Assembly (NCBI RefSeq): GCF_024295805.1
Contig: NZ_JANCLX010000008.1
Span: forward strand, 260,769 to 324,768
Direction of reading: 5' to 3'
Length of the DNA: 64,000 nt
DNA from: Streptomyces cucumeris
GTDB taxonomy: Bacteria; Actinomycetota; Actinomycetes; Streptomycetales; Streptomycetaceae
Positions 40,934 through 49,421 of this stretch are shown here, piece after piece. Under the pieces are notes generated by a model. The model saw nothing but the letters and a program-made list of their open reading frames with translations, made no database searches and was not told the DNA's origin. The position numbers and the translations under genes were made by a program. How positions within the stretch are numbered: position 1 is the first letter of the stretch; each line of letters opens with the position of its first letter.

Positions 40934-40964
40934 AGGTGGCGGCGCCACGGGGGCGCCGCCACCT
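40934..40964 (+). terminator. Terminator of the methyltransferase gene
   Basis: Perfect 13-bp stem AGGTGGCGGCGCC (40934-40946) with GGCGCCGCCACCT (40952-40964), five-base loop, 47 bases after the stop. Confidence 0.8.
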
Positions 40965-40973
40965 TCCGGCTCT

Positions 40974-40994
40974 CCGGGGGCTCTCAGCCCCCGG
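40974..40994 (-). terminator. Terminator of the small 41201 gene
   Basis: CCGGGGGCT-CTC-AGCCCCCGG, 9-bp stem with a three-base loop, directly after the stop at 40998 on the minus strand. Back-to-back with the methyltransferase terminator. Confidence 0.7.
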
Positions 40995-40997
40995 CGC

Positions 40998-41201
40998 TCA
41001 TTCGCCCCTGAGGCTCATCGGGCCGTAGATCTTGGTGCCGTCCTCGAAGAGGATGACCTGCTCGGCCCCTCCCTCCAGGAGCGCCTTCCACTCCTCACCG
41101 ATCCATGACTCCGCATCCCCCTGGGTCGGGAACTCCTCCGGCTGTACCGCGGGCTTCGTCTCCGTCCCGTCGGACTTCTCGAACCGCCACGTCCACGCCA
41201 T
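40998..41201 (-). CDS. Small conserved-looking protein, unknown function
   Basis: 67 residues from ATG 41201 with GGAGG upstream. Sequence WTWRFEKSDGTETKPAV, FPTQGDAESWIGEEWKALL and VILFEDGTKIYGPMSLR suggest a compact alpha/beta domain with several Trp residues. No catalytic motif. It is divergent from cobU and has its own terminator, so it is a single-gene unit. I do not recognise the family. Confidence 0.75.
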   Translation of the reverse strand: MAWTWRFEKSDGTETKPAVQPEEFPTQGDAESWIGEEWKALLEGGAEQVILFEDGTKIYGPMSLRGE

Positions 41202-41341
41202 GTTCGCCTCCTCCGTCCCGTCGGCCGACGGGTGACGCCCGCCGGTCCACAGGTGATATCTGCCCGCAGCCTAGGCGACTGATCACTCCGTACGGGGTGG
41301 CCCCGCGCGACCCGCGCGAGCGGACGCGAGACGATCGGGGC

Positions 41342-42541
41342 GTGGAACTCACACTTCTGGGCACCGGAGCCCCCGACGGGCTGCCACGGCACGACTGCCC
41401 CTGCGCGGCCTGCGCCACGGCCGTCGGCGACGAGGCACGGGCCGCGACGGCCCTGCTGATCGACGGCGCGCTGCTCCTGGACCTCACCCCGGGAGCCGCC
41501 TTCGCCGCGGCCCGCGCCGGGTACTCGCTGGTCGGGGTGCGGCAGGTGCTGCTGTCGCATCCGCACGCGGGTCCGGCCGTGGAGTTCCCCGCCGGACTGC
41601 CCGCCCCGGGGCGGGTGCCGGACGGCCGTGAGCTGTCCCTGATCAGCGGCCACCGGGTGCGGGCGGTCGCCCTGGACTCCCCCGGCACCGGCTACGCGGT
41701 CACCGGGCCCGACGGCACCCGGCTGCTGTACCTGCCGCCCGGTGCCGCCCCCGCCGGACTGCCCGAACAGGCCCAGCCGTACGACATGGTGGTGCTGGAC
41801 GTGCTCGACCGCCCCGACGCGCTGGCCCGGCTGCGGGCGGGCGGGGCCGTGGGCGCGACCACCGACGTCCTGGCGGTCCACATCGACCACACCGTTCCGC
41901 CCGGCCGTGAACTGCACCGGCGGCTGGCCACGGCGGGCGCGCGGGCGGTCCCGGACGGCCGGACGGTGATCGTCGGCGAGTACCACGCGGTACCGGACCT
42001 GCCGCGGCGCACCCTGGTGCTGGGCGGCGCCCGCTCCGGCAAGTCCCTGGAGGCCGAGCGGCGGCTGGCCGCCTTCCCCGAGGTGCTGTACGTGGCCACC
42101 GGCGGCGTCCGCGACGGCGACCCCGAATGGGCCGCCCGGATCGCCGCCCACCGCGACCGGCGGCCCGGCTCCTGGCGCACCACCGAGACCTGCGAACTGG
42201 CCCCGCTGCTGGCCGAGGACGGTCCGCCGCTGCTGATCGACTGTCTGGCACTGTGGCTCACCGACGCGATGGACTCCGTCGGGGCGTGGGACGACGAGAA
42301 GTGGGCGCACGGCGGTGAACGCGCCCTGCGCGAGCGGGTGGACGCCCTGGTGGCCGCGGTCCGGGGAACCGGCCGCACGCTGGTGGCGGTCAGCAACGAG
42401 GTGGGCGCGGGCGTGGTCCCGGCGACCGCCTCGGGCCGCCGCTTCCGCGATGAACTGGGGCGGCTGAACGCGGCGTTCGCGGCCGAGTGCGAACAGGTGC
42501 TGCTGGTGGTGGCGGGCCAGGCGCTGCCGTTGCGCGGCTGA
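41342..42541 (+). CDS. cobU: CobU adenosylcobinamide kinase/guanylyltransferase fused to a degenerate metallo-beta-lactamase domain
   Basis: 399 residues from GTG 41342. Residues 1-~215 look like a PhnP/PqqB-type MBL domain (VELTLLGTGAPDGLP, the Cys cluster DCPCAAC, LLLDLTPG) but the HxHxDH site is reduced to SHPHAGP. Residues ~220-399 are CobU: LVLGGARSGKSLEAE (P-loop), IAAHRDRRPGSW with the GMP-linked His, LIDCLALWLTD, VAVSNEVGAGVVP and RFRDELGRLNAAFA. It phosphorylates adenosylcobinamide and attaches GMP in late B12 assembly. cobT follows 71 bp downstream. Confidence 0.9.
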   Translation: MELTLLGTGAPDGLPRHDCPCAACATAVGDEARAATALLIDGALLLDLTPGAAFAAARAGYSLVGVRQVLLSHPHAGPAVEFPAGLPAPGRVPDGRELSLISGHRVRAVALDSPGTGYAVTGPDGTRLLYLPPGAAPAGLPEQAQPYDMVVLDVLDRPDALARLRAGGAVGATTDVLAVHIDHTVPPGRELHRRLATAGARAVPDGRTVIVGEYHAVPDLPRRTLVLGGARSGKSLEAERRLAAFPEVLYVATGGVRDGDPEWAARIAAHRDRRPGSWRTTETCELAPLLAEDGPPLLIDCLALWLTDAMDSVGAWDDEKWAHGGERALRERVDALVAAVRGTGRTLVAVSNEVGAGVVPATASGRRFRDELGRLNAAFAAECEQVLLVVAGQALPLRG

Positions 42542-42612
42542 CCGGACCCGCGCGCACGGTACGCCGCGCACCGGGGGCGCACCCCGGGAGGCCCGACGGT
42601 AGGGTTCGCGGC

Positions 42613-43719
42613 GTGAGTGCCCTGAATCTCGATGACTTCGTCGATCTGATCGAGCGCCCCGACGGGAGCGTCCGCCGCGATGCCGAGGAGCGCCGGGCAC
42701 GGCTCGCGCCACCGGCCGACGCGCTGGGGCGGCTGGACGAGCTGGGTGAGTGGCTGGCCGCCGCCCAGCAGCGGGTTCCGGTGCGGCCCGTGGAGCGCCC
42801 CCGGGTGGTGCTGTTCGCGGGCGACCACGGCGTCGCCGGCCTCGGTGTCTCCGCGCGTCCCGCCGGAGGCGCCCGGCGGCTGGTGCGCGCGGTGCTCGAC
42901 GGTGAGAGCCCCGTGGCGATCCTCGCCCGCCGCTTCGACGTCCCGGTGCGCGTGATCGACATGGCCCTGGACTGCGATCCGGCCGAGCTGCCCGAGGAGG
43001 TCACCCGGCACCGGGTGCGCCGGGGCTCGGGACGGCTGGACATCGAGGACGCCCTGACCCACGAGGAAGCCGAGCAGGCGTTCCGCACCGGGATGGCGAT
43101 CGCCGACGAGGAGGCCGACGCGGGCACGGACCTGCTGGTCCTGGGCGATCTGAGCGTCGGCGGCACCACCGCGGCGGCGACCCTGATCGCGGCGCTGTGC
43201 GGTACCGACGCCTCCGTGGTCACCGGCCGCGGCGGAGCCGGGATCGACGATCTGGCCTGGATGCGCAAGTGCGCCGCGATCCGGGACGGGCTGCGCCGGG
43301 CGCGTCCGGTCCTCGGCGACCAGCTCCAGCTACTGGCCACCGTCGGCGGCGCCGACCTCGCCGCGATCACCGGATTCCTGCTCCAGAGCGCGGTGCGCCG
43401 CACCCCGGTGATCCTGGACGGCGTGGTCTCGGCGGCGGGCGCGCTGGTCGCCCAGCGGGTGGCGTTCCGTGCCCCGGACTGGTGGCTGGCCGGTCAGAAC
43501 AGCGGTGAACCGGCGCAGGAGAAGGCGCTGGACCGGATCGCGCTCACCCCTCTGCTCGACCACGGCGTCACGGTGGGAGAGGGGACGGGGGCGCTGCTGG
43601 CCCTGCCCCTGGTGCAGGCGGCCGCGGCCCTGGCGGCGGAACTGCCCGAGCGCGAGGACGCCGGGGACGCGGAGGCCGGAGACACGGCAGCCGGGGAGAC
43701 CGCAGCCGAGCAGGACTGA
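42613..43719 (+). CDS. cobT: Nicotinate-nucleotide--dimethylbenzimidazole phosphoribosyltransferase
   Basis: 368 residues from GTG 42613. CobT motifs: FAGDHGVAGLGVSARP, LVLGDLSVGGTTAAATLI, GGAGIDDLAWMRK, ILDGVVSAAGALVAQ and the catalytic-Glu region VGEGTGALLALPL. It makes alpha-ribazole phosphate, the lower-ligand precursor of cobalamin. It has about 40 residues of N-terminal extension (LDDFVDLIERPDG) and an acidic, repetitive C-terminal tail (EDAGDAEAGDTAAGETAAE). Confidence 0.93.
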   Translation: MSALNLDDFVDLIERPDGSVRRDAEERRARLAPPADALGRLDELGEWLAAAQQRVPVRPVERPRVVLFAGDHGVAGLGVSARPAGGARRLVRAVLDGESPVAILARRFDVPVRVIDMALDCDPAELPEEVTRHRVRRGSGRLDIEDALTHEEAEQAFRTGMAIADEEADAGTDLLVLGDLSVGGTTAAATLIAALCGTDASVVTGRGGAGIDDLAWMRKCAAIRDGLRRARPVLGDQLQLLATVGGADLAAITGFLLQSAVRRTPVILDGVVSAAGALVAQRVAFRAPDWWLAGQNSGEPAQEKALDRIALTPLLDHGVTVGEGTGALLALPLVQAAAALAAELPEREDAGDAEAGDTAAGETAAEQD

Positions 43720-43834
43720 GCGACGACCGCACGCAGCGGTTGAGCGGTCCGGACATATCAGACACGATGGTCCGGACCGCCACCCCACACCTCACCCCTC
43801 CTCCGCTCGGCCGGTGGGGGAGGAAGAGGTTCGC

Positions 43835-45706
43835 TTGGACCGCCGCCCGGACCGCCGCGCTCACGCCGCCCTGCAGCCGCGCGCCGCGGTGTTCACCGTC
43901 TGGTACCTGCGCACCGTCGCGTTCGTCAATCTGCTCGGCGCGGTGTGGGTGTCGTTCGGCAACGACATCAAACGGCACAACGTCGATGAGTACTTCACGC
44001 CCTACCTGCTGACCGCGGGCTTCTTCTCGGCCGCGTTCTCGATGTTCCTGGCCGTCACCATGCGCCGCCACAAGCGCGCGGCCTGGCTCCTCAACCTTGG
44101 GCTGAGCGCGCTGACCGCGGTGGGGATCGCGTTCGCCATGAGCTGGGCCCCGGCCCGGCACCACCCGCAGAACTGGATCTCGCTCGCGCTCACCGCGGCG
44201 TTCGTGGCCGCGCTGCTCATCGGGCGCCGGGAGTTCTACGCCAAGGGCGACCGGTCCAACCCGAAGCTGGCCGCGGCCGTCGCGGTCACCGGGCTGCTGA
44301 TCGGCTCACTGCTGGCCGCCGCCCTGGTCACCGTCACCAACACCGCGCCCGACGAGCACCGTGCCACCTTCCTGGACCGCTGGCACTACGGGGCGCTGCG
44401 GCTGGTGTCACTGGTGGCCGTGGACGGGCGCTTCGCGGGCATCCGGACCCCCGGCTGGGTCAACGTGATCATCAATGTGATGAGCACGGCCCTGCTGCTG
44501 CTCGTGCTCTGGGCCGCGTTCCGCTCCCGCCGCGCCGTCGACCCCGTCTCCCCGGAGGACGAACGGCGGCTGCGGGAGCTGCTGGACGGTTACGGCGACC
44601 GCGATTCGCTCGGCTACTTCGCGCTGCGCCACGACAAGAGCGCGGTGTGGTCCGCGTCGGGCAAGTCGGCGGTGACCTACCGGGTGGTGGGCGGGGTCTC
44701 CCTGGCCTCCGGCGACCCCCTCGGCGATCCGGAGGCATGGCCGGGCGCGATCGACCGCTGGCTGGCCGAGGCACGGGAGCACGGCTGGGTCCCGGCGGTG
44801 ATGGGCGCGAGCGAGGAGGGCGGCACGGTCTACGCCCGGCACGGTCTGGACGCGCTGGAGCTGGGCGACGAGGCGATCGTGGACACCGCGGAGTTCACCC
44901 TCGACGGACGGGCGATGCGCACCGTGCGCCAGGCGTACAACCGGATCCTGCGGGCCGGGTACACGGTCGGCGTCCGCCGCCACGAGGACATCCCGGCGGC
45001 GGAGATGGCCACGCTGCTGCGGCTGGCCGACGACTGGCGGGACGGGGAGACCGAACGCGGCTTCTCGATGGCGCTGGGACGGCTGGGCGATCCGTGCGAC
45101 GGACGCTGTGTGATGCTCGTCAGCACCGACGCGGAGGGTGTGCCGCGGGCGCTGCTGAGCTTTGTGCCCTGGGGTCCGCACGGGCTGTCGCTGGATCTGA
45201 TGCGGCGGGACCGGGACTCCGAGAACGGCCTCGTGGAGTTCATGGTGCTGGAGCTGATCCAGCGGGCCGGAGAGGTCGGGGTCACCCAGATCTCACTGAA
45301 CTTCGCCATGTTCCGGTCGGTCTTCGAACGCGGCTCACGGCTGGGCGCGGGACCCGTGCTGCGGCTGTGGCGCTCACTGCTCGGCTTCTTCTCCCGCTGG
45401 TGGCAGATCGAGTCGCTGTACCGGGCCAACGCCAAGTACCGGCCGATCTGGGAGCCGCGCTATGTGCTCTTCGAGAAGTCCACGGAACTGCCGCGGATCG
45501 CCATCGCCGCGGCCCGTGCGGAGGGGTTCCTGGAGGCGCCGGGGCTGCCGAAATGGCTGAACCGCACCCGGCTGGCGGCGGGGGCGCGGGTGGCACGGGC
45601 CGGGACGCCCCGACGGTCCGGGGACGCCGGAGACGCCGGGGGCAGCAGGGGCAGCAGGGGCAGCAGAGGCAGCGGGGGCAGCGAGGGTCCTGACGGAGGC
45701 TCATGA
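43835..45706 (+). CDS. DUF2156 / MprF-like membrane protein (lysyltransferase-type)
   Basis: 623 residues from TTG 43835, with AGGAAGAGG seven to ten bases ahead; GTG 43814 is an alternative. Six or so N-terminal helices (VAFVNLLGAVWVSFG to VIINVMSTALLLLVLWAAF) are followed by a dual-GNAT DUF2156 domain (DSLGYFALRHDKSAVWS, SGDPLGDPEAWPGAIDRWL, GFSMALGRLGDP, VEFMVLELIQRA, RANAKYRPIWEPRYVLF). The family includes MprF/LysX-type enzymes that add lysine from Lys-tRNA to phosphatidylglycerol, so lipid aminoacylation is plausible but not certain. The tail is a 9-base repeat encoding Gly-Ser-X. It overlaps the convergent gene by six bases. Confidence 0.82.
   Translation: MDRRPDRRAHAALQPRAAVFTVWYLRTVAFVNLLGAVWVSFGNDIKRHNVDEYFTPYLLTAGFFSAAFSMFLAVTMRRHKRAAWLLNLGLSALTAVGIAFAMSWAPARHHPQNWISLALTAAFVAALLIGRREFYAKGDRSNPKLAAAVAVTGLLIGSLLAAALVTVTNTAPDEHRATFLDRWHYGALRLVSLVAVDGRFAGIRTPGWVNVIINVMSTALLLLVLWAAFRSRRAVDPVSPEDERRLRELLDGYGDRDSLGYFALRHDKSAVWSASGKSAVTYRVVGGVSLASGDPLGDPEAWPGAIDRWLAEAREHGWVPAVMGASEEGGTVYARHGLDALELGDEAIVDTAEFTLDGRAMRTVRQAYNRILRAGYTVGVRRHEDIPAAEMATLLRLADDWRDGETERGFSMALGRLGDPCDGRCVMLVSTDAEGVPRALLSFVPWGPHGLSLDLMRRDRDSENGLVEFMVLELIQRAGEVGVTQISLNFAMFRSVFERGSRLGAGPVLRLWRSLLGFFSRWWQIESLYRANAKYRPIWEPRYVLFEKSTELPRIAIAAARAEGFLEAPGLPKWLNRTRLAAGARVARAGTPRRSGDAGDAGGSRGSRGSRGSGGSEGPDGGS
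45640..45690 (+). repeat. 9-base tandem repeat coding the Gly-Ser-X tail of the DUF2156 protein
   Basis: About five imperfect copies of GGCAGCAGG encode GSR-GSR-GSR-GSG-GSE at the C-terminus. The repeat copy number may vary between strains; it lies outside the catalytic domain. Confidence 0.6.
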
Positions 45707-46462
45707 GGCCGGGGAGGACGGCGGCGGGGGTTCGGAGAAGCCGCCGATCCAGTCCTGGAGCCGTCGGGTCACCCGTCTCCAGCGGGCGTCATGCCGGTCC
45801 GCCCGCTTCCGCGCCCGCCTCCTCGCCCGCGGGCGGCGCCGGTAGAAGCGCCGGGCCCACGGCGAGTCCGGGCGGGCCAGCCGCACCGCGCCGACGATCG
45901 CCACCACGGGCACCAGCACCCCGACCACCGCGATCCGCAGTTTCCCCTTGACCAGTGCGAACAGCGCGAAGGCGAAGTTGACCACCACATCCGCGATCAC
46001 CGCGCCACGGCTGCTCTGTTCCGCCTCGGACACCTCGTTCACCCCGAACGGCAGGAAACCGCTGAGCACCAGGGCGACCAGGGAGGCGGTGAGCACCACC
46101 ACCTCGACGCTCTTGCGGCCCTGTTCGGACCAGTAGACGTCATGGAGGTGGAGGATCAGCGCGAACTCGTCCAGCACCAGCCCCGCGCCCACCCCGAACA
46201 GCACCGCCGAGATCGCCGCCCCGGTCCCCTCCCGCCCGCTGGCGACCGCACCGAAACCGCCGATGACGGTGAGCACCACCCCGGGCACCACATGGTGGAT
46301 ATGCATCCCGCCCGGGGTGATGTTGCGGAACGGGCCCCGTCCGGCCTTGATCATCCGCGTGATGGTGCGGACGACGACGAACGACAGGATGAACGAGGTC
46401 AGGGCCAGGAGCAGCGGCAGTTTGCCGGGCTCGATGATGTTCCGCTCCAACCAGTCGCCCAT
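45701..46462 (-). CDS. Integral membrane protein, unknown function
   Basis: 253 residues from ATG 46462. Six or so predicted helices (PLLLALTSFILSFVVV, VVPGVVLTVIGGFGAV, AAISAVLFGVGAGLVLDEF, VEVVVLTASLVALVLSGF, VIADVVVNFAFALFALV, IAVVGVLVPVVAIVGAV). His-rich conserved stretches GGMHIHHVVPG and ALILHLHDVYW sit near helix ends and could bind a metal or heme. A basic Arg-rich C-terminal tail (RRRPRARRRARKRADR) follows. It lies, in opposite orientation, between the DUF2156 gene and cobS. Confidence 0.82.
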   Translation of the reverse strand: MGDWLERNIIEPGKLPLLLALTSFILSFVVVRTITRMIKAGRGPFRNITPGGMHIHHVVPGVVLTVIGGFGAVASGREGTGAAISAVLFGVGAGLVLDEFALILHLHDVYWSEQGRKSVEVVVLTASLVALVLSGFLPFGVNEVSEAEQSSRGAVIADVVVNFAFALFALVKGKLRIAVVGVLVPVVAIVGAVRLARPDSPWARRFYRRRPRARRRARKRADRHDARWRRVTRRLQDWIGGFSEPPPPSSPAS

Positions 46463-46495
46463 GGCCCCTCAGCGTGCGCGATAGCCTGCGGCGCG

Positions 46496-47425
46496 ATGGA
46501 CACCACGCCGGAGCAGTCCCCCGCACGACCGCCGGAGCCGGAGCGCCCGGCGGACACCGGGCGCTCCCCCGCGCCCGAGCCCGGGCCCGGACCCGCGCCC
46601 GGACCCGCTCCTGAACCCGGGCCACCGCCCCGGCCCGACCGGGCTCCCCGCCTCGCCTGGGACGACGGGCTCCGCTTCGCCTTCGGCACCCTCACCGTGC
46701 TGCCGGTCCGGGTGGGGCGCTGGGACCGGGAGGCGGCACGCGCCGGAATGCTCTGCGCCCCGCTGGCCGGGCTGGTGGTCGGCCTGTGCGCCGCGGCGCT
46801 GGGCGGGGTGCTGCTGCTGCTCGGCGCCGGCGCGCCGCTGGCCGCCGTCGCGACCGTCGCCGTACCCGCCGTGCTGACCCGCGGGCTCCACCTCGACGGG
46901 CTGGCCGACACCGCGGACGGGCTCGGCAGCGGCAAACCCGCCGAGGACGCGCTGCGCATCATGAAGCGCTCCGACATCGGGCCGTTCGGTGTCATCACCC
47001 TGCTGCTGGTGCTGCTCGGTCAGACGGCCGCGCTGGCGGAGCTGTTCGCGGCGGGCTGGGCACGGGGCGCGGTGGCCGCCGCCGTGGCCGCGACCGCCGC
47101 CCGCTGCGCACTGACCCTCGCGGCCCGCGCGGGGGTGCCCGCGGCCCGTCCGGAGGGGCTCGGCGCGGCGGTCGCGGGCGCGGTGCCCGGTCGTCCGGCA
47201 CTGGCCGTGGCGGTGGGCACGGTGGCCGTGTGCGCCGCGGCCGGACTGCTGTCCGGCCCGCTGCCGGCGCTGCGCTGCGCGCTCGCGGTGGTGGCCGCCC
47301 TGGCCGCCGCCGAACTCCTGCTGCGCCACTGCTGCCGCCGGTTCGGCGGGGTCACGGGGGACGTCTTCGGCGCCCTGGCGGAGACCGCGGCCACCGCGGC
47401 ACTGGTCGTCCTGGCCCTCGGCTGA
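46496..47425 (+). CDS. cobS: Adenosylcobinamide-GDP ribazoletransferase (cobalamin synthase)
   Basis: 309 residues from ATG 46496. After a Pro-rich N-terminal ~50 residues (PEPGPGPAPGPAPEPGPPP), the CobS fold begins RFAFGTLTVLPVRVG. The signature LTRGLHLDGLADTADGLGSGKPAEDALRIMKRSDIGPFG contains the conserved Asp residues, followed by Ala-rich helices and RFGGVTGDVFGALAE near the end. This membrane enzyme joins ribazole to adenosylcobinamide-GDP, the last step of cobalamin assembly. Confidence 0.93.
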   Translation: MDTTPEQSPARPPEPERPADTGRSPAPEPGPGPAPGPAPEPGPPPRPDRAPRLAWDDGLRFAFGTLTVLPVRVGRWDREAARAGMLCAPLAGLVVGLCAAALGGVLLLLGAGAPLAAVATVAVPAVLTRGLHLDGLADTADGLGSGKPAEDALRIMKRSDIGPFGVITLLLVLLGQTAALAELFAAGWARGAVAAAVAATAARCALTLAARAGVPAARPEGLGAAVAGAVPGRPALAVAVGTVAVCAAAGLLSGPLPALRCALAVVAALAAAELLLRHCCRRFGGVTGDVFGALAETAATAALVVLALG

Positions 47426-47618
47426 CCCCGTGCGCGGCCAACTGGGGTCCGCATACCGGCCCGGTGAGAGCTACGCTCGCGGTGAGCCGCGACCAGCCCG
47501 CCGCTCGGGCGTCCGGCGACCGGCGCATACGATGCCGACGGGCGCGGCCGACCGCCCCCGCCTCGCGGGGACATCCGATGTCGGCCGACGAACTAACCGG
47601 AAGAGGGACCCGACCACT

Positions 47619-49154
47619 GTGACTGCACTGACTCTCAGCACCTCCTCCGCCGCGACGCTGCGCGCGGACGCCGTTGTCGTCGGCGTGGCAAAGGGGGCGA
47701 AGGGCCCCGTCGTCGCCGCCGGCGCGGAGGCCGTGGACAAGGCGTTCGGCGGCAAGCTGGCGGCCGTTCTGGAGACGCTCGGCGCGACCGGCGCCGAGGG
47801 CGAGGTGACCAAGCTGCCCGCCGCGTCCGGACTCAAGGCCCCGGTCGTGCTGGCGGTCGGCCTGGGCGAGGCCCCGGCCAAGGGCGACGGCTATGACGCC
47901 GAGGCACTGCGCCGGGCGGCGGGGACCGCGGCCCGCGCGCTGGCCGGTTCCAAGAAGGGCGCGTTCGCGCTGCCCGTGGAGGACGCGTCGGCCGCCGCCG
48001 CCGTGGCCGAGGGCGCGCTGCTGGGCGCGTACGCGTACGACAAGGCCAACAGCGGCAACGGCACCGCGGCCAAGGACAAGAAGAAGAACGGCAACGGCCC
48101 GCTGGCCGAGGTCGCCCTGCTGGGCGGCAAGCCGCGGGACAAGGCGTACAAGGCCGCGGCGGAGCGCGCCGTGGCGCTGGCCGCCGAGGTCAACCGGGCC
48201 CGCGACCTGATCAACATCCCGTCCAACGTGCTCAACCCGGCCTCCTTCGCGGCGACCGTGGTGGCGGCGGGCAAGGAGTTCGGCCTCAAGACCGAGGTGC
48301 TGGACGAGAAGGCGCTCACCAAGGGCGGCTACGGCGGCATCCTCGGCGTCGGCCAGGGCTCGGACGCCCCGCCGCGGCTGGTGCGGGTCGCCTACACCCA
48401 CCCCAAGGCGGAGAAGACGCTGGCGCTGGTGGGCAAGGGCATCACCTACGACTCGGGCGGTATCTCGCTCAAGCCGGCCGGTCACAACGAGACGATGAAG
48501 TGCGACATGAGCGGTGCCGCCGCGGTGTTCGCCACCATCGTCGCCGCCGCCAAGCTGGGCCTGCGGGTCAATCTGACCGGCTGGCTGGCGCTGGCGGAGA
48601 ACATGCCCTCCGGTTCGGCCACCCGCCCCGGCGATGTGCTGACCATGTACAGCGGCAAGACCGTCGAAGTGCTGAACACCGACGCCGAGGGACGTCTGGT
48701 GCTCGCCGACGCGATCACCCGCGCCTGTGAGGAGAAGCCGGACGCGATCCTGGACGTGGCCACCCTCACCGGCGCCATGGTCCTCGCCCTGGGCACCCGC
48801 ACCTTCGGGATCATGGCGAACGACGACGCGTTCCGCACCACGGTCCACGAGATCGCCGAGGAGGCGGGCGAGGCGTCCTGGCCGATGCCGCTGCCGACGG
48901 ACCTCCGCAAGAGCATGGACTCGCCGGTCGCCGATCTGGCGAACATGGGTGAACGGATGGGCGGCGGTCTGGTGGCCGGTCTGTTCCTGAAGGAATTCAT
49001 CCAGGACGACATCACCTGGGCCCACCTGGACATCGCGGGTCCCGCATTCAATGACGGCGGCCCGTCCGGCTACACCCCCAAGGGCGGCACCGGCTCCGCC
49101 GTGCGCACGCTGGTGCGGCTGGCCGAGCGCACCGCCGCGGGCGATCTGGGCTGA
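47619..49154 (+). CDS. pepA: Leucyl aminopeptidase (M17)
   Basis: 511 residues from GTG 47619 with GGAAGAGGG upstream. M17 catalytic core: VGKGITYDSGGISLKPAG with metal-binding Lys and Asp, MKCDMSGAAAV, NTDAEGRLVLADA (the family signature) and VATLTGAMVLALG. The N-terminal regulatory macro-like domain (about 1-170) is Ala/Lys-rich. It removes N-terminal Leu and similar residues from peptides, using two metals in a hexamer. It has its own terminator downstream. Confidence 0.95.
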   Translation: MTALTLSTSSAATLRADAVVVGVAKGAKGPVVAAGAEAVDKAFGGKLAAVLETLGATGAEGEVTKLPAASGLKAPVVLAVGLGEAPAKGDGYDAEALRRAAGTAARALAGSKKGAFALPVEDASAAAAVAEGALLGAYAYDKANSGNGTAAKDKKKNGNGPLAEVALLGGKPRDKAYKAAAERAVALAAEVNRARDLINIPSNVLNPASFAATVVAAGKEFGLKTEVLDEKALTKGGYGGILGVGQGSDAPPRLVRVAYTHPKAEKTLALVGKGITYDSGGISLKPAGHNETMKCDMSGAAAVFATIVAAAKLGLRVNLTGWLALAENMPSGSATRPGDVLTMYSGKTVEVLNTDAEGRLVLADAITRACEEKPDAILDVATLTGAMVLALGTRTFGIMANDDAFRTTVHEIAEEAGEASWPMPLPTDLRKSMDSPVADLANMGERMGGGLVAGLFLKEFIQDDITWAHLDIAGPAFNDGGPSGYTPKGGTGSAVRTLVRLAERTAAGDLG

Positions 49155-49170
49155 GGCACGGGCCTAAAGT

Positions 49171-49203
49171 CCCGCCGATTTCGCCGTCAACGAAATCGGC
49201 GGG
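49171..49203 (+). terminator. Terminator of pepA
   Basis: Perfect 13-bp stem CCCGCCGATTTCG (49171-49183) with CGAAATCGGCGGG (49191-49203), seven-base loop, 16 bases past the stop. The following stretch to 49421 holds the lpd promoter region, where I recognise no specific box. Confidence 0.82.
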
Positions 49204-49421
49204 GCTACGGATTCCTTTTACGCATGAGTAACCCCTGAACTGGGGTCTGCAGATATCTCACAACACGGCCCGGCGTCCCGCCTCACGTCAACAAGTGCGA
49301 AGATGTTGTCTCGGCAGGACAGGGCCCCCGACACCAGGGCCGACGAATCAGCGGCCGAACAACAGCCGCCGCCCGGCCGACCGACGGCCGGCTCCGGCGC
49401 ACCATGCATGGAGGACGTGAC

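Noticed and set aside
41202..41341. Possible cobalamin riboswitch before cobU
   Set aside because: Neither the GCCACTG box nor the B12-box-like core is present in this short spacer.
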